From contig CAKRZX010000001.1 of NCBI GenBank assembly GCA_934434555.1, positions 1 to 64,000 on the forward strand: DNA of 64,000 nt, given 5' to 3'. This DNA comes from an uncultured Clostridia bacterium (GTDB taxonomy: Bacteria; Bacillota; Clostridia; Christensenellales; QALW01). The notes under the pieces were generated by a model, which saw only the letters and a program-made list of their open reading frames with translations, was not told where the DNA came from and did no database searches. This document shows positions 1-8,621 of the stretch, piece by piece. Within the stretch, counting starts at the first letter, position 1. Each line of letters starts with the position of its first letter. The position numbers and the translations under genes are program-made.

Positions 1-82
1 TTTTTTATCTTTTTCCCAAAAATATTTTTTCAGCGTTCAACTCATTCACTTGAAGCCCGCGCCTCTTTCAAGGTGCTTTGCA

Positions 83-111
83 ATTATATTACTTTCTCTC
101 GTTTTCGTCAA
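83..111 (-). promoter_or_regulatory. Strong sigma-A promoter reading off the left edge
   Basis: On the minus strand TTGACG and TATAAT are separated by exactly 17 bases. Several A-tracts lie just upstream of the -35 box and look like an UP element. No open frame follows before the window edge, so the transcript may be a stable RNA or a gene further left; the sequence does not decide. Confidence 0.65.
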
Positions 112-184
112 CTGTTTTTTTCGCTTTTTCTCAACTTTTTTCGAAAAAATCTGTTCATGCCGCTAATTTCTGTTTTCGGCAGTC

Positions 185-919
185 TTAAATTTGTCCGTAA
201 TAACACCTTGTTATGTACGGATAATTAACGCTGCCGTTTTTATGATGCTTTTCAAAAATTTTCTCCAATGCCGCAACGTAATCAGCATACGTTTTTTCAT
301 CTTTTGTGGGTGCATACGATGACGAAAGGCATCTCAAAATAAAATCGTTTTTCCGATAAAGAAATCTGTTTTCAAATTGTTTTTTCGTAAAATTCCCCGC
401 AAAGAATTTCTCTATTGTGCCGTCATTTTCGTCAAAGCCGCTTGAAAAGCCGCGAAAATCTTTGCAAAATTCTTTATTCACACGAATATTTTCTTTAATT
501 AAGCCGTTATTTTCGTCGTGGTCATTCCATATAAGCAGGACATATCCGTCTTTTTTCAGGATTCTTTTGCATTCGCTTTTGAATTTCCGTGCATCAAACC
601 AGTGAAACGCCTGTGCGGCGCAGACGACATCTACGGAGCAGTCTTTCAGCCCCGTATTATCCGCCGCCGCGCATATTTGCACAATATTCTTTATTTTTTC
701 GCCTTTTTTGAGCATCTCAATATCGGTTTCAACCGAATAAACCGTTTTAATTCGTTCGGCAAGTCCGCGGGAAAATATTCCCGTGCCGGCACCGATATCT
801 GCAGCTTCGGAATTTTTATTAAGAATTCCCTCATCAAACAGAAAATCGAACAATTTTTTCGGATAATTCGGTCTTGCCGATGCATATATTTCGCTTTTGC
901 CCGAAAAAATATTACTCAT
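185..919 (-). CDS. Class I SAM-dependent methyltransferase
   Basis: A 244-residue soluble protein with a Rossmann-type methyltransferase fold. The SAM-binding motif I, ADIGAGTGIF, lies near residues 40-50 and an acidic residue follows at the end of strand 2 (VETD). The methyl acceptor cannot be read from the sequence. Its ATG overlaps the TGA of the upstream ATPase gene in an ATGA arrangement, so it is probably translationally coupled to it and falls under the same riboswitch. It resembles the broad UbiE/YcgJ-like group and could act on a small molecule. Family assignment is firm; role is unknown. Confidence 0.85.
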   Translation of the reverse strand: MSNIFSGKSEIYASARPNYPKKLFDFLFDEGILNKNSEAADIGAGTGIFSRGLAERIKTVYSVETDIEMLKKGEKIKNIVQICAAADNTGLKDCSVDVVCAAQAFHWFDARKFKSECKRILKKDGYVLLIWNDHDENNGLIKENIRVNKEFCKDFRGFSSGFDENDGTIEKFFAGNFTKKQFENRFLYRKNDFILRCLSSSYAPTKDEKTYADYVAALEKIFEKHHKNGSVNYPYITRCYYGQI

Positions 920-3537
920 TTTATTTTCCTTTGAAAGAGCTTCACAACCTCAACAATGGGAACGGTAAGCGCCGCAAGACCGATTGCGATGCAGTATTCG
1001 CCGATTTCAACCGATGTGAAACCGAACGCCTGCGCCGCAAAGGGAACTTCGCAGACCAGTGTTGTGGTTATAAGGCTTACAATTGCCGCAATGTTGAGCA
1101 TTTTGTTCTGCGTTTTTATTTTCAAAAGTGAACCGCGCTGCGAGCGCATATTGAAACAGTGGAAAATTTCCGCCATACTCATTGTAAGGAATGCCATTGT
1201 CATACCGTCGGCACTCTGGGTAATCTCCCACACGCCGCTTTCCACGCGGTGACCGATAAAGTACGAAACGAGTGTCAAAGCCGAAATCATTATTCCCTGA
1301 TATGCGATATCGCCGCCCATTCCGCCTGAGAAAATGCCGTCTTTCGTGCTTCTGGGTTTGCGTTTCATTATTCCGCTTTCCGCGCCTTCCATGCCCAAAG
1401 CAAGTGCGGGAAAGCAGTCGGTAACAAGGTTTATCCACAAAAGGTGCACGGGTTTAAGAATAGTAAAGCCCATAAGCGTTGCAACAAAGATACTCAGTAC
1501 CTCGCTCATATTTGAGCCGAGCAGAAACTGTATCGCCTTGCGGATATTATCGTAGATGCGTCTGCCCTCTTCAACTGCGCCGACTATCGTTGCAAAATTG
1601 TCGTCCGCAAGCACCATATCGGCAACGTTTTTCGTTACATCGGTGCCGGTTATGCCCATACCTACACCTATATCGGCTGATTTTATGGACGGAGCGTCGT
1701 TTACACCGTCGCCTGTCATAGCGGTAATAACACCTGAATTCCGCCAGGCATTTACTATGCGCGTTTTATGTTCGGGCTGAACACGGGCGTAAACCGCAAT
1801 ATCCCTGAATACTTTTTCAAACTCTTCATCGCTCATCGCGCCTATTTCGCTGCCCGTAACCGCGCGTTTATCGGGTGTAAGGATTCCCAGTTCCCTCGCT
1901 ATCGCCACGGCAGTATCAATATGGTCGCCCGTTATCATTACAACATTTATTCCCGCCTCGCGGCACTCGTCAATCGCCGCTTTAACTTCGGGACGGACGG
2001 GGTCTATCATACCCGTAAGTCCCACAAAGCAAAGGTTTTTTTCAAGATTCTCCGCCTCGAAATCTTCGGGTTTCGCGTCATATTCTTTCTCTGCGGCTGC
2101 AAGTACACGCAGCGCGCGGTCAGCCATTGCCTTATTGCTTGCAAGAATTTTTTCTTTTATTTCTTCCGTCATAGGCACAGGTCCGTTTTCGGAAAGATAC
2201 TGTGTACACTTGCCCAGAACTTCGTCCGGCGCACCCTTTGTATACTGAATGTATTCATTATTATAGTAATGAACCGTGGACATCATTTTGCGCATACTGT
2301 CAAAAGGCGCTTCTCCCACGCGTGGGAATTCTTTTTTCAGATTATTCTTATCCAGGCCCGCACCGAGTGCAAAAGCAACAAGTGCCGCCTCGGTGGGTTC
2401 GCCGGTAACAGAGCCGTTTTCATCAACTTCCGCGTCGGAACAGAGCGCCATAGCACGGGCAAGGGTCTCGTTTTTCTCGCTGTCGCACTCAACAACGGTC
2501 ATCTTATTCTGCGTAAGGGTACCCGTTTTGTCGGAACAAATCATTTGCGCGCAGCCAAGTGTTTCAACTGCCGTGAGTTTGCGGATTATGGCATTTCGCT
2601 TTGACATATTGGTAACGCCCACCGAGAGCACCACCGTTACTACTGCCACAAGCCCCTCGGGTATTGCCGCAACAGCAAGTGAAACGGCTATCATAAACGA
2701 ATTAAGAATATTCTCAAATGCAAATCCGTTACGTACCAGCTGTACGGCAAAAATAACCGCGCATATCCCCAAAACAAGCCATGTGAGAATTTTTGACAGC
2801 TGCGAAAGTTTTATCTGCAACGGAGTTTTGCTCTCCTTTGCCGCAGAAAGCGCATCGGCGATTTTACCCATTTCGGTGTCCATTCCGATTGCGGTTACAA
2901 CAAACGCACCTCTTCCGTAAACAGCGGTACTGCCCATATAAACGGTATTTTTTCTGTCGCCCAGCGGAACGGTTGAATCTTTCAAATTGATAATATCGAT
3001 AAACTTGTTTACCGGAACGCTTTCGCCTGTCAACGCCGCTTCCTCGCATTTAAGGCTTGCGCTTTCAATAAGTCTGCCGTCGGCGGGAATTGCGTCGCCC
3101 GCTTCAAGAAGTACGATATCCCCCACAACAAGGTCTTCGCTCTTTACGGTCTTTACTTTGCCGTCCCTTAAAACTTTTGACGTAGCGGCGCTCATCTGTT
3201 GCAACGCTTCTATCGCCTTTTCTGCCTTGCTTTCCTGATATACTCCCAAAACAGCGTTGACAATAACAACAAAAAGTATGATAAATACATCGGTAATGCT
3301 TTCGTTTTGCAAAACTGACGTAACCGTGCTTATTGCGGCAGCGGCAAGCAGGATAATAATCATCGGGTCCGCCATCTGCTTAAAAAACCGTTTTATTAAA
3401 GAATCCTTTTTGCCCTCTTTCAGTTTGTTTTTGCCGTTGACTTCAAGGCGGTGCTGTGCCTCTGCCCCGGTCAGTCCCTCTTTTTCCGAACCGGTGTCTT
3501 CAAGAACCTGTTCAATGCTTTTTGCGTAAGCGTCCAT
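916..3537 (-). CDS. P-type cation-transporting ATPase (SERCA/PMR1-like)
   Basis: An 873-residue P2-type ATPase that would pump Ca2+ or Mn2+ across the membrane. Visible landmarks are the N-terminal cation-ATPase domain, TGES of the actuator domain (about 170), the PEGL ion-binding helix (about 293), the phosphorylation site DKTGT with Asp336, the hinge TGDGVNDAP (about 640) and C-terminal membrane segments. The start is placed at MDAYAK because AAGGGG sits at the proper distance; a longer frame would run back through the attenuator hairpin. A yybP-ykoY-type riboswitch upstream suggests Mn2+-responsive expression and favours Mn2+ as a physiological substrate. The stop overlaps the start of the following methyltransferase. 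Confidence 0.93.
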   Translation of the reverse strand: MDAYAKSIEQVLEDTGSEKEGLTGAEAQHRLEVNGKNKLKEGKKDSLIKRFFKQMADPMIIILLAAAAISTVTSVLQNESITDVFIILFVVIVNAVLGVYQESKAEKAIEALQQMSAATSKVLRDGKVKTVKSEDLVVGDIVLLEAGDAIPADGRLIESASLKCEEAALTGESVPVNKFIDIINLKDSTVPLGDRKNTVYMGSTAVYGRGAFVVTAIGMDTEMGKIADALSAAKESKTPLQIKLSQLSKILTWLVLGICAVIFAVQLVRNGFAFENILNSFMIAVSLAVAAIPEGLVAVVTVVLSVGVTNMSKRNAIIRKLTAVETLGCAQMICSDKTGTLTQNKMTVVECDSEKNETLARAMALCSDAEVDENGSVTGEPTEAALVAFALGAGLDKNNLKKEFPRVGEAPFDSMRKMMSTVHYYNNEYIQYTKGAPDEVLGKCTQYLSENGPVPMTEEIKEKILASNKAMADRALRVLAAAEKEYDAKPEDFEAENLEKNLCFVGLTGMIDPVRPEVKAAIDECREAGINVVMITGDHIDTAVAIARELGILTPDKRAVTGSEIGAMSDEEFEKVFRDIAVYARVQPEHKTRIVNAWRNSGVITAMTGDGVNDAPSIKSADIGVGMGITGTDVTKNVADMVLADDNFATIVGAVEEGRRIYDNIRKAIQFLLGSNMSEVLSIFVATLMGFTILKPVHLLWINLVTDCFPALALGMEGAESGIMKRKPRSTKDGIFSGGMGGDIAYQGIMISALTLVSYFIGHRVESGVWEITQSADGMTMAFLTMSMAEIFHCFNMRSQRGSLLKIKTQNKMLNIAAIVSLITTTLVCEVPFAAQAFGFTSVEIGEYCIAIGLAALTVPIVEVVKLFQRKIK

Positions 3538-3551
3538 TTGTTTTTCCCCTT

Positions 3552-3582
3552 TAATAAAAAATTCAGGCAGTCCGTGCCTGAA
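3552..3582 (-). terminator. Attenuator hairpin between riboswitch and ATPase
   Basis: TTCAGGCA and TGCCTGAA form an 8-bp stem with a 5-base loop, followed on the minus strand by six T. It lies between the aptamer and the ATPase Shine-Dalgarno, so it is the likely expression platform. Confidence 0.7.
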
Positions 3583-3589
3583 CAAATAA

Positions 3590-3712
3590 AAAAGGCTCAG
3601 GTACGGCTGTGTGCCGTATGAGTCTTGCCATTTAAGATAAGCCAGCCTTATATTTAAGGCGGGGTTGTTGACTTATCGCGCAGAAGTTGCGCCGTCTACT
3701 CCCTCAATACAC
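3590..3712 (-). promoter_or_regulatory. yybP-ykoY (manganese) riboswitch
   Basis: The minus strand carries the two hallmark segments of this class: GGGAGTAG at 3703-3696 and TGGCAAGACT at 3630-3621. Several stems lie between them and an intrinsic terminator follows. Known members sense Mn2+ and control exporters, including P-type ATPases, which matches the downstream gene. The class is recognised by its motifs and I did not score it against a covariance model. Confidence 0.8.
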
Positions 3713-3716
3713 GCTT

Positions 3717-3745
3717 ATTATATCATTAACATTAAAATCCGTCAA
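3717..3745 (-). promoter_or_regulatory. Promoter of riboswitch-ATPase transcript
   Basis: TTGACG, 17 bases, TATAAT on the minus strand. The expected start lies a few bases before the aptamer. Confidence 0.85.
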
Positions 3746-3773
3746 TATAACTCTGCAATTTTTTTGATTTCGC

Positions 3774-3807
3774 GCAAAAAAATTTCGGACACGTTTTGCC
3801 GTGCCCG
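3774..3807 (-). terminator. Intrinsic terminator after pyrG
   Basis: On the minus strand CGGGCACG and CGTGTCCG pair (one G-U) around a 6-base loop, followed by AA and seven T. It lies directly after the pyrG stop. Confidence 0.85.
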
Positions 3808-3813
3808 AAAAAA

Positions 3814-5421
3814 CTATTTATTCTCTTTTCTTTTAAGCGCCGCCGAAATAAAGCCCTTGAAAAGAGGGTGCGCTTTGTTGGGGCGGGACTTGAATTCCGG
3901 GTGATACTGAACGCCCACAAAGAAATCCCTGTCGGAAAGTTCAACGGTTTCAACAAGCCTTGAATCGGGAGAAAGCCCCGAAAGAGTCAGTCCCGCGTCG
4001 GTAAGTTGCTGACGGTAATCGTTGTTGAATTCATAGCGATGACGGTGACGTTCGGAAATCTCCGTTTTGCCGTAGCATTTTTCCATTGTTGTTCCCGGTT
4101 TTATTACGCAAGGGTATGCACCCAGCCGGAGCGTGCCGCCCTTATCGATATTTTCGTTCTGTCCGGGCATAAAATCAATTACTTTATGTTTGCAAAGTTC
4201 GTCAAATTCACCCGAATGTGCGTCCTTTATTCCCGCAACGTTACGGGCGTATTCGATAACGGCAATCTGCATGCCCAAACATATTCCGAAATACGGAACA
4301 TCGTGTTCACGTGCGTATTTTGCCGCGAGAATCATACCCTCTATTCCGCGTCCGCCGAATCCGCCGGGCACGATTATGCCTTCCGTATCGCCGAGAATTT
4401 CATCAATATTTTCTTCCGTAAGCGTTTCGGAATCCGTCCAATGAATGCGGATATGTGTGTTAAGGGTATATCCTGCGTGGCGCATTGCTTCGGCAACGGA
4501 AAGATAAGCGTCGTGAAGTTGAACGTACTTGCCCACAAGTGCAATGTGCACTTCCTTTTCGCGGGACTTGATTCTTTTAACCATTTCCGTCCATTCCGCC
4601 AGGTCGGGCTCGGGAGCGTCTATGCCCAGTTCACGGCATACTACGGAAGAAAAGTTTGCCTGTTCAAGCATTAAGGGCGCTTCGTACAAATACGGAAGCG
4701 TAATATTTTCTATAACGCAATCGGGCTTAACGTTACAGAACATTGATATCTTTTTGAAAATGGCGTCTTCAAGGGGTTCATCACACCTTAAAACAATTAT
4801 GTTGGGGTTAATGCCCATACCGCGCAATTCTTTAACCGAATGCTGTGTGGGCTTGGACTTATGCTCGTCCGACCCGTGCAAAAACGGAACAAGGGTAACG
4901 TGTATGAAAAGGCTGTTTTCCCTGCCAACTTCAAGAGAAATCTGCCTTACCGCTTCCAGGAACGGCTGTGATTCGATATCGCCTATCGTGCCGCCTATTT
5001 CGGTAATAACCACGTCTGCATCGGTCTGCTTGCCCACGCGGTAAACAAAATCCTTTATTTCATTTGTAATGTGAGGTATTACCTGAACGGTGGAACCCAG
5101 GTATTCGCCGCGGCGTTCCTTGTTAAGCACGTTCCAGTAAACTTTACCGGTGGTAAGGTTTGAATATCGGTTCAGGTCCTCATCAATAAAGCGCTCGTAA
5201 TGTCCCAGGTCAAGGTCAGTTTCCGCGCCGTCCTCGGTAACGTATACCTCGCCGTGCTGATAGGGGCTCATCGTGCCCGGATCAACGTTTATGTAAGGGT
5301 CAAGTTTCTGCGCGGCAACTTTAAGTCCGCGCGCTTTAAGCAGGCGTCCCAGTGACGCCGCGGTTATGCCCTTGCCTAAGCCCGATACAACACCGCCTGT
5401 AACAAAGATATATTTTGCCAT
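3814..5421 (-). CDS. pyrG: CTP synthase
   Basis: A 535-residue, full-length CTP synthase that converts UTP to CTP using ATP and glutamine. The N-terminal synthetase domain has the P-loop-like VSGLGKG near residue 13. The C-terminal class I glutamine amidotransferase domain has nucleophile Cys381 in GICLGMQ and the His507-x-Glu509 dyad. GGAGG precedes the ATG. It is last in a run with glutamine synthetase and an ANTAR regulator on the same strand, separated from the regulator by 15 bases and followed by a clear terminator, so the three probably share a transcript. Confidence 0.98.
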   Translation of the reverse strand: MAKYIFVTGGVVSGLGKGITAASLGRLLKARGLKVAAQKLDPYINVDPGTMSPYQHGEVYVTEDGAETDLDLGHYERFIDEDLNRYSNLTTGKVYWNVLNKERRGEYLGSTVQVIPHITNEIKDFVYRVGKQTDADVVITEIGGTIGDIESQPFLEAVRQISLEVGRENSLFIHVTLVPFLHGSDEHKSKPTQHSVKELRGMGINPNIIVLRCDEPLEDAIFKKISMFCNVKPDCVIENITLPYLYEAPLMLEQANFSSVVCRELGIDAPEPDLAEWTEMVKRIKSREKEVHIALVGKYVQLHDAYLSVAEAMRHAGYTLNTHIRIHWTDSETLTEENIDEILGDTEGIIVPGGFGGRGIEGMILAAKYAREHDVPYFGICLGMQIAVIEYARNVAGIKDAHSGEFDELCKHKVIDFMPGQNENIDKGGTLRLGAYPCVIKPGTTMEKCYGKTEISERHRHRYEFNNDYRQQLTDAGLTLSGLSPDSRLVETVELSDRDFFVGVQYHPEFKSRPNKAHPLFKGFISAALKRKENK

Positions 5422-5436
5422 AATAAAAGTCCTCCG

Positions 5437-6015
5437 TTATTTATATGTGGAAAGTATGCTTTCCGCTATCATTTTCCTTGTAACGCACCTGTCCATTGCC
5501 TGTTTTTCAATATATCTGTGTGCTTCGCTTTCAGTCATTTTTAGTTGCTCTATAAGCAGCCACTTTGCCCTGTTTACTATGCGGATTTCCTCCATTTTTT
5601 CCTCAAAACTCGCGGCTTTCTGCTCCATTTTACGAAGCCGTTCGCGGGTGGAACACAAAAGTGCCAGGGACTGCATTACCGCCTGAGTTCCCGTGGGCTT
5701 TGATAACGTAAGCACACCGTAAGGCGAAACCCGCGCGTTGATATCGGGATAATGTTCCGCTTTAACCAATAAAAGCACTCCCGAACCGCTTGAATCGCAT
5801 ATATCAAGGGCAAGCCGCGTGCCGAATTCATCGGGCAGCGGCGCGTTTATAATCACTATATCAAAACTTCTTTCAACAAGCAGACGCCTCGCACCTGCCA
5901 CGTCGAATGCAAAAAACACGGGAGAGAATCTGTTTTTATCAAGCAGTTCTTTAAGCGACGTATTGAATTTTTCAGCAGAAGAAACTGTTAAAATGCTGTA
6001 AAGACGTTCTTCCAT
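5437..6015 (-). CDS. ANTAR-domain response regulator (NitR-like)
   Basis: A 192-residue protein with an N-terminal receiver-like domain (about 1-120), a coiled linker and a C-terminal ANTAR three-helix domain (about 135-190, starting near AKWLLIEQL). ANTAR proteins bind RNA hairpins and prevent transcription termination. The position directly after glutamine synthetase, and the hairpin-bearing leader upstream of that gene, point to nitrogen-related antitermination. The receiver shows few of the expected acidic-pocket residues, so it may be a pseudo-receiver that is not phosphorylated. A good GGGAGG precedes the ATG. Confidence 0.88.
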   Translation of the reverse strand: MEERLYSILTVSSAEKFNTSLKELLDKNRFSPVFFAFDVAGARRLLVERSFDIVIINAPLPDEFGTRLALDICDSSGSGVLLLVKAEHYPDINARVSPYGVLTLSKPTGTQAVMQSLALLCSTRERLRKMEQKAASFEEKMEEIRIVNRAKWLLIEQLKMTESEAHRYIEKQAMDRCVTRKMIAESILSTYK

Positions 6016-6043
6016 ACGTCCCTCCCTTTTTTCTGTGTGCCCT

Positions 6044-7255
6044 TTACTGAATTTTAAGATACTGTTCCGTTATCTGCACGGGCAGAGTTTCTTTTATAAA
6101 TGCGCTGTTTTTCGCAAGCGTTTTAGCCTCTTCTATATTTCGCGGCAAAACTTCGTATTTCTGCGCCTTTTCACCGCAAAGGGTATAAAGGTCAATATCC
6201 GTTTCTTCCGGAAGTTCGGTTTTATTCTTTATTCCGTCAAGTCCGGCATAAATGAGCAATGCAAACGCAATGTAGGGATTGCACATTGAATCCGGCGAAC
6301 GGAGTTCCGCGCGCCTGTACTCCCCTTTTGCCGCAGGAATACGCACAAGTTGCGACCTGTTTTCTTTCGACCACGAAACGTATATGGGCGCTTTGTGACT
6401 TCCGAACCGCTTGTATGAATTTTCCGTTCTGTTCAGGAAAAGCGTTATTTCGCGAATATGTTTAAGAATTCCGCCTAAAACGGAAGGCATGACTTCGCCG
6501 TCCTTACTGCCCGCGGAAATATTTATGTGCATACCGTTGCCCGCCTGCGTTTCAAGGGGCTTGGGTGAAAAATCCGCACACAGCCCGTTGCGCGCCGCAA
6601 CGGTGTTTACCGCCGCGCGGAACGTTACTGCATTGTCAGCCGCCGAAAGCGGGTCGGAATACCTGAAATCTATTTCATTCTGCCCCGGTCCTTCTTCGTG
6701 ATGTGAACTTTCCGGGCGAATGCCCATCTGTTCAAGGGTCAGGCATATTTCTCTGCGCACGTTTTCGCCCTTATCATCGGGCGCAATATCCATATATCCC
6801 GCATTGTCGTAAGGCGTAAGCGTAGGATTGCCGTTTTCGTCGCGGCAGAAAAGATAGAATTCCGATTCGGTGCCGAACCTGAATGTTACCCCCTGTTTTT
6901 CCGCCTCGTCAACGGCTTTTTTAAGCAGTGCCCGCGTATCGGACAAAAAGGCCGTGCCGTCGGGATTCTTTATTTCGCAGTACATTCTTACAACCTTGCC
7001 GTGTTCGGGACGCCACGGGAGCACCGAAATGGTTGACGGGTCAGGAAACAGGAATAAATCCGAATGGGTTACTCCACCGAATCCCGCTATTGCCGACGCG
7101 TCTATTGCTATGCCGTATTCAAAGGCACGTTTCAGTTCGCCCGGCATTATCGATATATTCTTTTGCCTGCCGAAAATATCACAGAACGCCATTCGTATGA
7201 ACTTCACGTCCTCCTCGGCAACGTACTGCATTACCTCATCTCTTGAATACTTCAT
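6044..7255 (-). CDS. Glutamine synthetase, type I family
   Basis: A 403-residue member of the glutamine synthetase family, which makes glutamine from glutamate, ammonia and ATP. The N-terminal beta-grasp domain (about 15-100) is followed by the catalytic domain with ESEFYLF (about 133), the SSHHEEGPGQNEI metal-binding strand (about 190) and NGMHIN (about 240). It is somewhat shorter than typical GlnA of about 440 residues, and I see no clear adenylylation-loop tyrosine. Adjacency to an ANTAR regulator is typical of clostridial glnA loci. Two promoters and a long hairpin lie upstream. Confidence 0.9.
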   Translation of the reverse strand: MKYSRDEVMQYVAEEDVKFIRMAFCDIFGRQKNISIMPGELKRAFEYGIAIDASAIAGFGGVTHSDLFLFPDPSTISVLPWRPEHGKVVRMYCEIKNPDGTAFLSDTRALLKKAVDEAEKQGVTFRFGTESEFYLFCRDENGNPTLTPYDNAGYMDIAPDDKGENVRREICLTLEQMGIRPESSHHEEGPGQNEIDFRYSDPLSAADNAVTFRAAVNTVAARNGLCADFSPKPLETQAGNGMHINISAGSKDGEVMPSVLGGILKHIREITLFLNRTENSYKRFGSHKAPIYVSWSKENRSQLVRIPAAKGEYRRAELRSPDSMCNPYIAFALLIYAGLDGIKNKTELPEETDIDLYTLCGEKAQKYEVLPRNIEEAKTLAKNSAFIKETLPVQITEQYLKIQ

Positions 7256-7290
7256 TTTGTTCCGCCTTTCTTTATATAAGCAGTTGATTT

Positions 7291-7319
7291 ATTATACCAC
7301 ATTCTTTTATTTTTTTCTA
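7291..7319 (-). promoter_or_regulatory. Proximal extended -10 promoter of glutamine synthetase
   Basis: TGGTATAAT is an extended -10. A weak -35 (TAGAAA) lies 17 bases upstream. It would start transcription about 30 bases before the gene, downstream of the long hairpin. Confidence 0.6.
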
Positions 7320-7334
7320 CGATTTTTTATTGTG

Positions 7335-7400
7335 TTTCAAAAAGCAAAGGGCGCTCATCCAGCCCCGAAACAATTTTCGCGGTTGAATGAACGCCTTTGC
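7335..7400 (-). terminator. Long imperfect hairpin with U-run in the glutamine synthetase leader
   Basis: Arms 7344-7370 and 7375-7400 pair almost throughout (GCAAAGGCG with CGCCCTTTGC at the base, CGAAA with TTTCG at the tip), and the minus strand continues TTTTTG. It lies between a strong distal promoter and the gene. It may be an attenuator opened by the ANTAR protein, or the end of a short RNA. Confidence 0.65.
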
Positions 7401-7413
7401 CCATCACGCATTT

Positions 7414-7442
7414 ATTATAACAAATGAATATACCCGTGTCAA
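7414..7442 (-). promoter_or_regulatory. Distal consensus promoter of the glutamine synthetase leader
   Basis: Perfect TTGACA, 17 bases, perfect TATAAT on the minus strand. The -35 overlaps the stop codon of the upstream glycosyltransferase. Confidence 0.88.
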
Positions 7443-8590
7443 ATATTTTTTACAGATTCCGAAACTTTTTCAAGGGCCTCGGCTGTTTTTTGCCATGTAA
7501 ATCCATCTTGCAGTCTCTGCAATGCTTTTTGCGTTGCCGACTCCCTGTATTCACTATCCATTGCCCTGTTTAAAGCCTGTAAAACTTCATCTGCCGAATT
7601 ATTGCCTATAATAATGCCGTACTCATCACTCGTAATAATCTCTCTTGCCCCGCCGTTATACGTCGTAATAACAAACGTTCTCGTTGCTATTGCTTCCATC
7701 ACAGAAGTGGACATTCCCTCCGAAATCGACGGAAGGCAATAAATATCCGAGATTTTAAGTAACGCAATAATATGTTCGAAATCAATCTTTCCCAAAAGAA
7801 TAACATTTCCGACTGACTGCGATTTTAAGTTATCAAGTTCCGGTCCATCTCCCGCATATATTAAATATACGTTTGTTCTGTCCATTCTTTTAAATGCAGA
7901 GAGCAATTCATCTACGCCTTTAATTTTCAGCATTCGCCCGGTAAATGCTATTACGGTTGCATTTGCAGGAATGCTTAATTTCTCTCTGTAATCACAAATC
8001 GGTTCCTCCATAAGTTTTGAAATATTATCCAGGTCGATAGAATTATATAATTCCCCTTTTGAGTCTATGCCAAAATGTTTAAGCCATTCTCCGGCGGCTT
8101 TTGACACCGCATAAAAATCGGAGCAATACCTTTTCAAAACCGATGTTACCAGATGTTCATATACGTTACCGAAGAAATCAAATATTTTATTATCAACCGA
8201 CAGGTGCGTTGAGCCGTGTTCAATTGTAATACACGGTATATTGTTTGACTTTGAAAACTTTGCTGCGTAGATGCTGTGAATATAGAATCTTGCATTTATA
8301 ACCGCCAAATCAAACTTCTTTTCTCTTAAAAGTTTGTTCAATCTGTGAAATTCAGCATTTTTCTTCAATACAGGATATCTGCCATTCATCACATTATGGC
8401 ACGGCATCCTGTATATCTCAATATTCTTTGATAATAACTCATATGTCGGCAAATTAAAAACATTAGATGTCACAATAGTAACTTCATGTCCGTTCTTCGC
8501 CAATACTCTTGACAGATTGTATACATAACGCTCAACGCCTCCGACGTTAGGCAAATAGTTTGCACAAAACAGACAAAACTTCTTTCCCAT
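7439..8590 (-). CDS. Glycosyltransferase family 4
   Basis: A 383-residue GT-B enzyme. The N-terminal acceptor domain begins with a short strand and the PNVGGVERY glycine-rich loop. The C-terminal donor domain has the family EX7E motif in SEGMSTSVMEA (about 280). It probably transfers a sugar from a nucleotide sugar to a lipid-linked cell-surface glycan in the cytoplasm. It ends a three-gene run (LicD, flippase, this gene). The run is visibly richer in AT than the flanking housekeeping genes. Donor and acceptor cannot be told. Confidence 0.88.
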   Translation of the reverse strand: MGKKFCLFCANYLPNVGGVERYVYNLSRVLAKNGHEVTIVTSNVFNLPTYELLSKNIEIYRMPCHNVMNGRYPVLKKNAEFHRLNKLLREKKFDLAVINARFYIHSIYAAKFSKSNNIPCITIEHGSTHLSVDNKIFDFFGNVYEHLVTSVLKRYCSDFYAVSKAAGEWLKHFGIDSKGELYNSIDLDNISKLMEEPICDYREKLSIPANATVIAFTGRMLKIKGVDELLSAFKRMDRTNVYLIYAGDGPELDNLKSQSVGNVILLGKIDFEHIIALLKISDIYCLPSISEGMSTSVMEAIATRTFVITTYNGGAREIITSDEYGIIIGNNSADEVLQALNRAMDSEYRESATQKALQRLQDGFTWQKTAEALEKVSESVKNI

Positions 8591-8621
8591 ATTCTTAATT
8601 TTCTCCTTACGGGCAATATAA

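Noticed and set aside
1768..2604. Plus-strand frame of 278 codons
   Set aside because: It is antisense to the P-type ATPase, whose motifs are intact.
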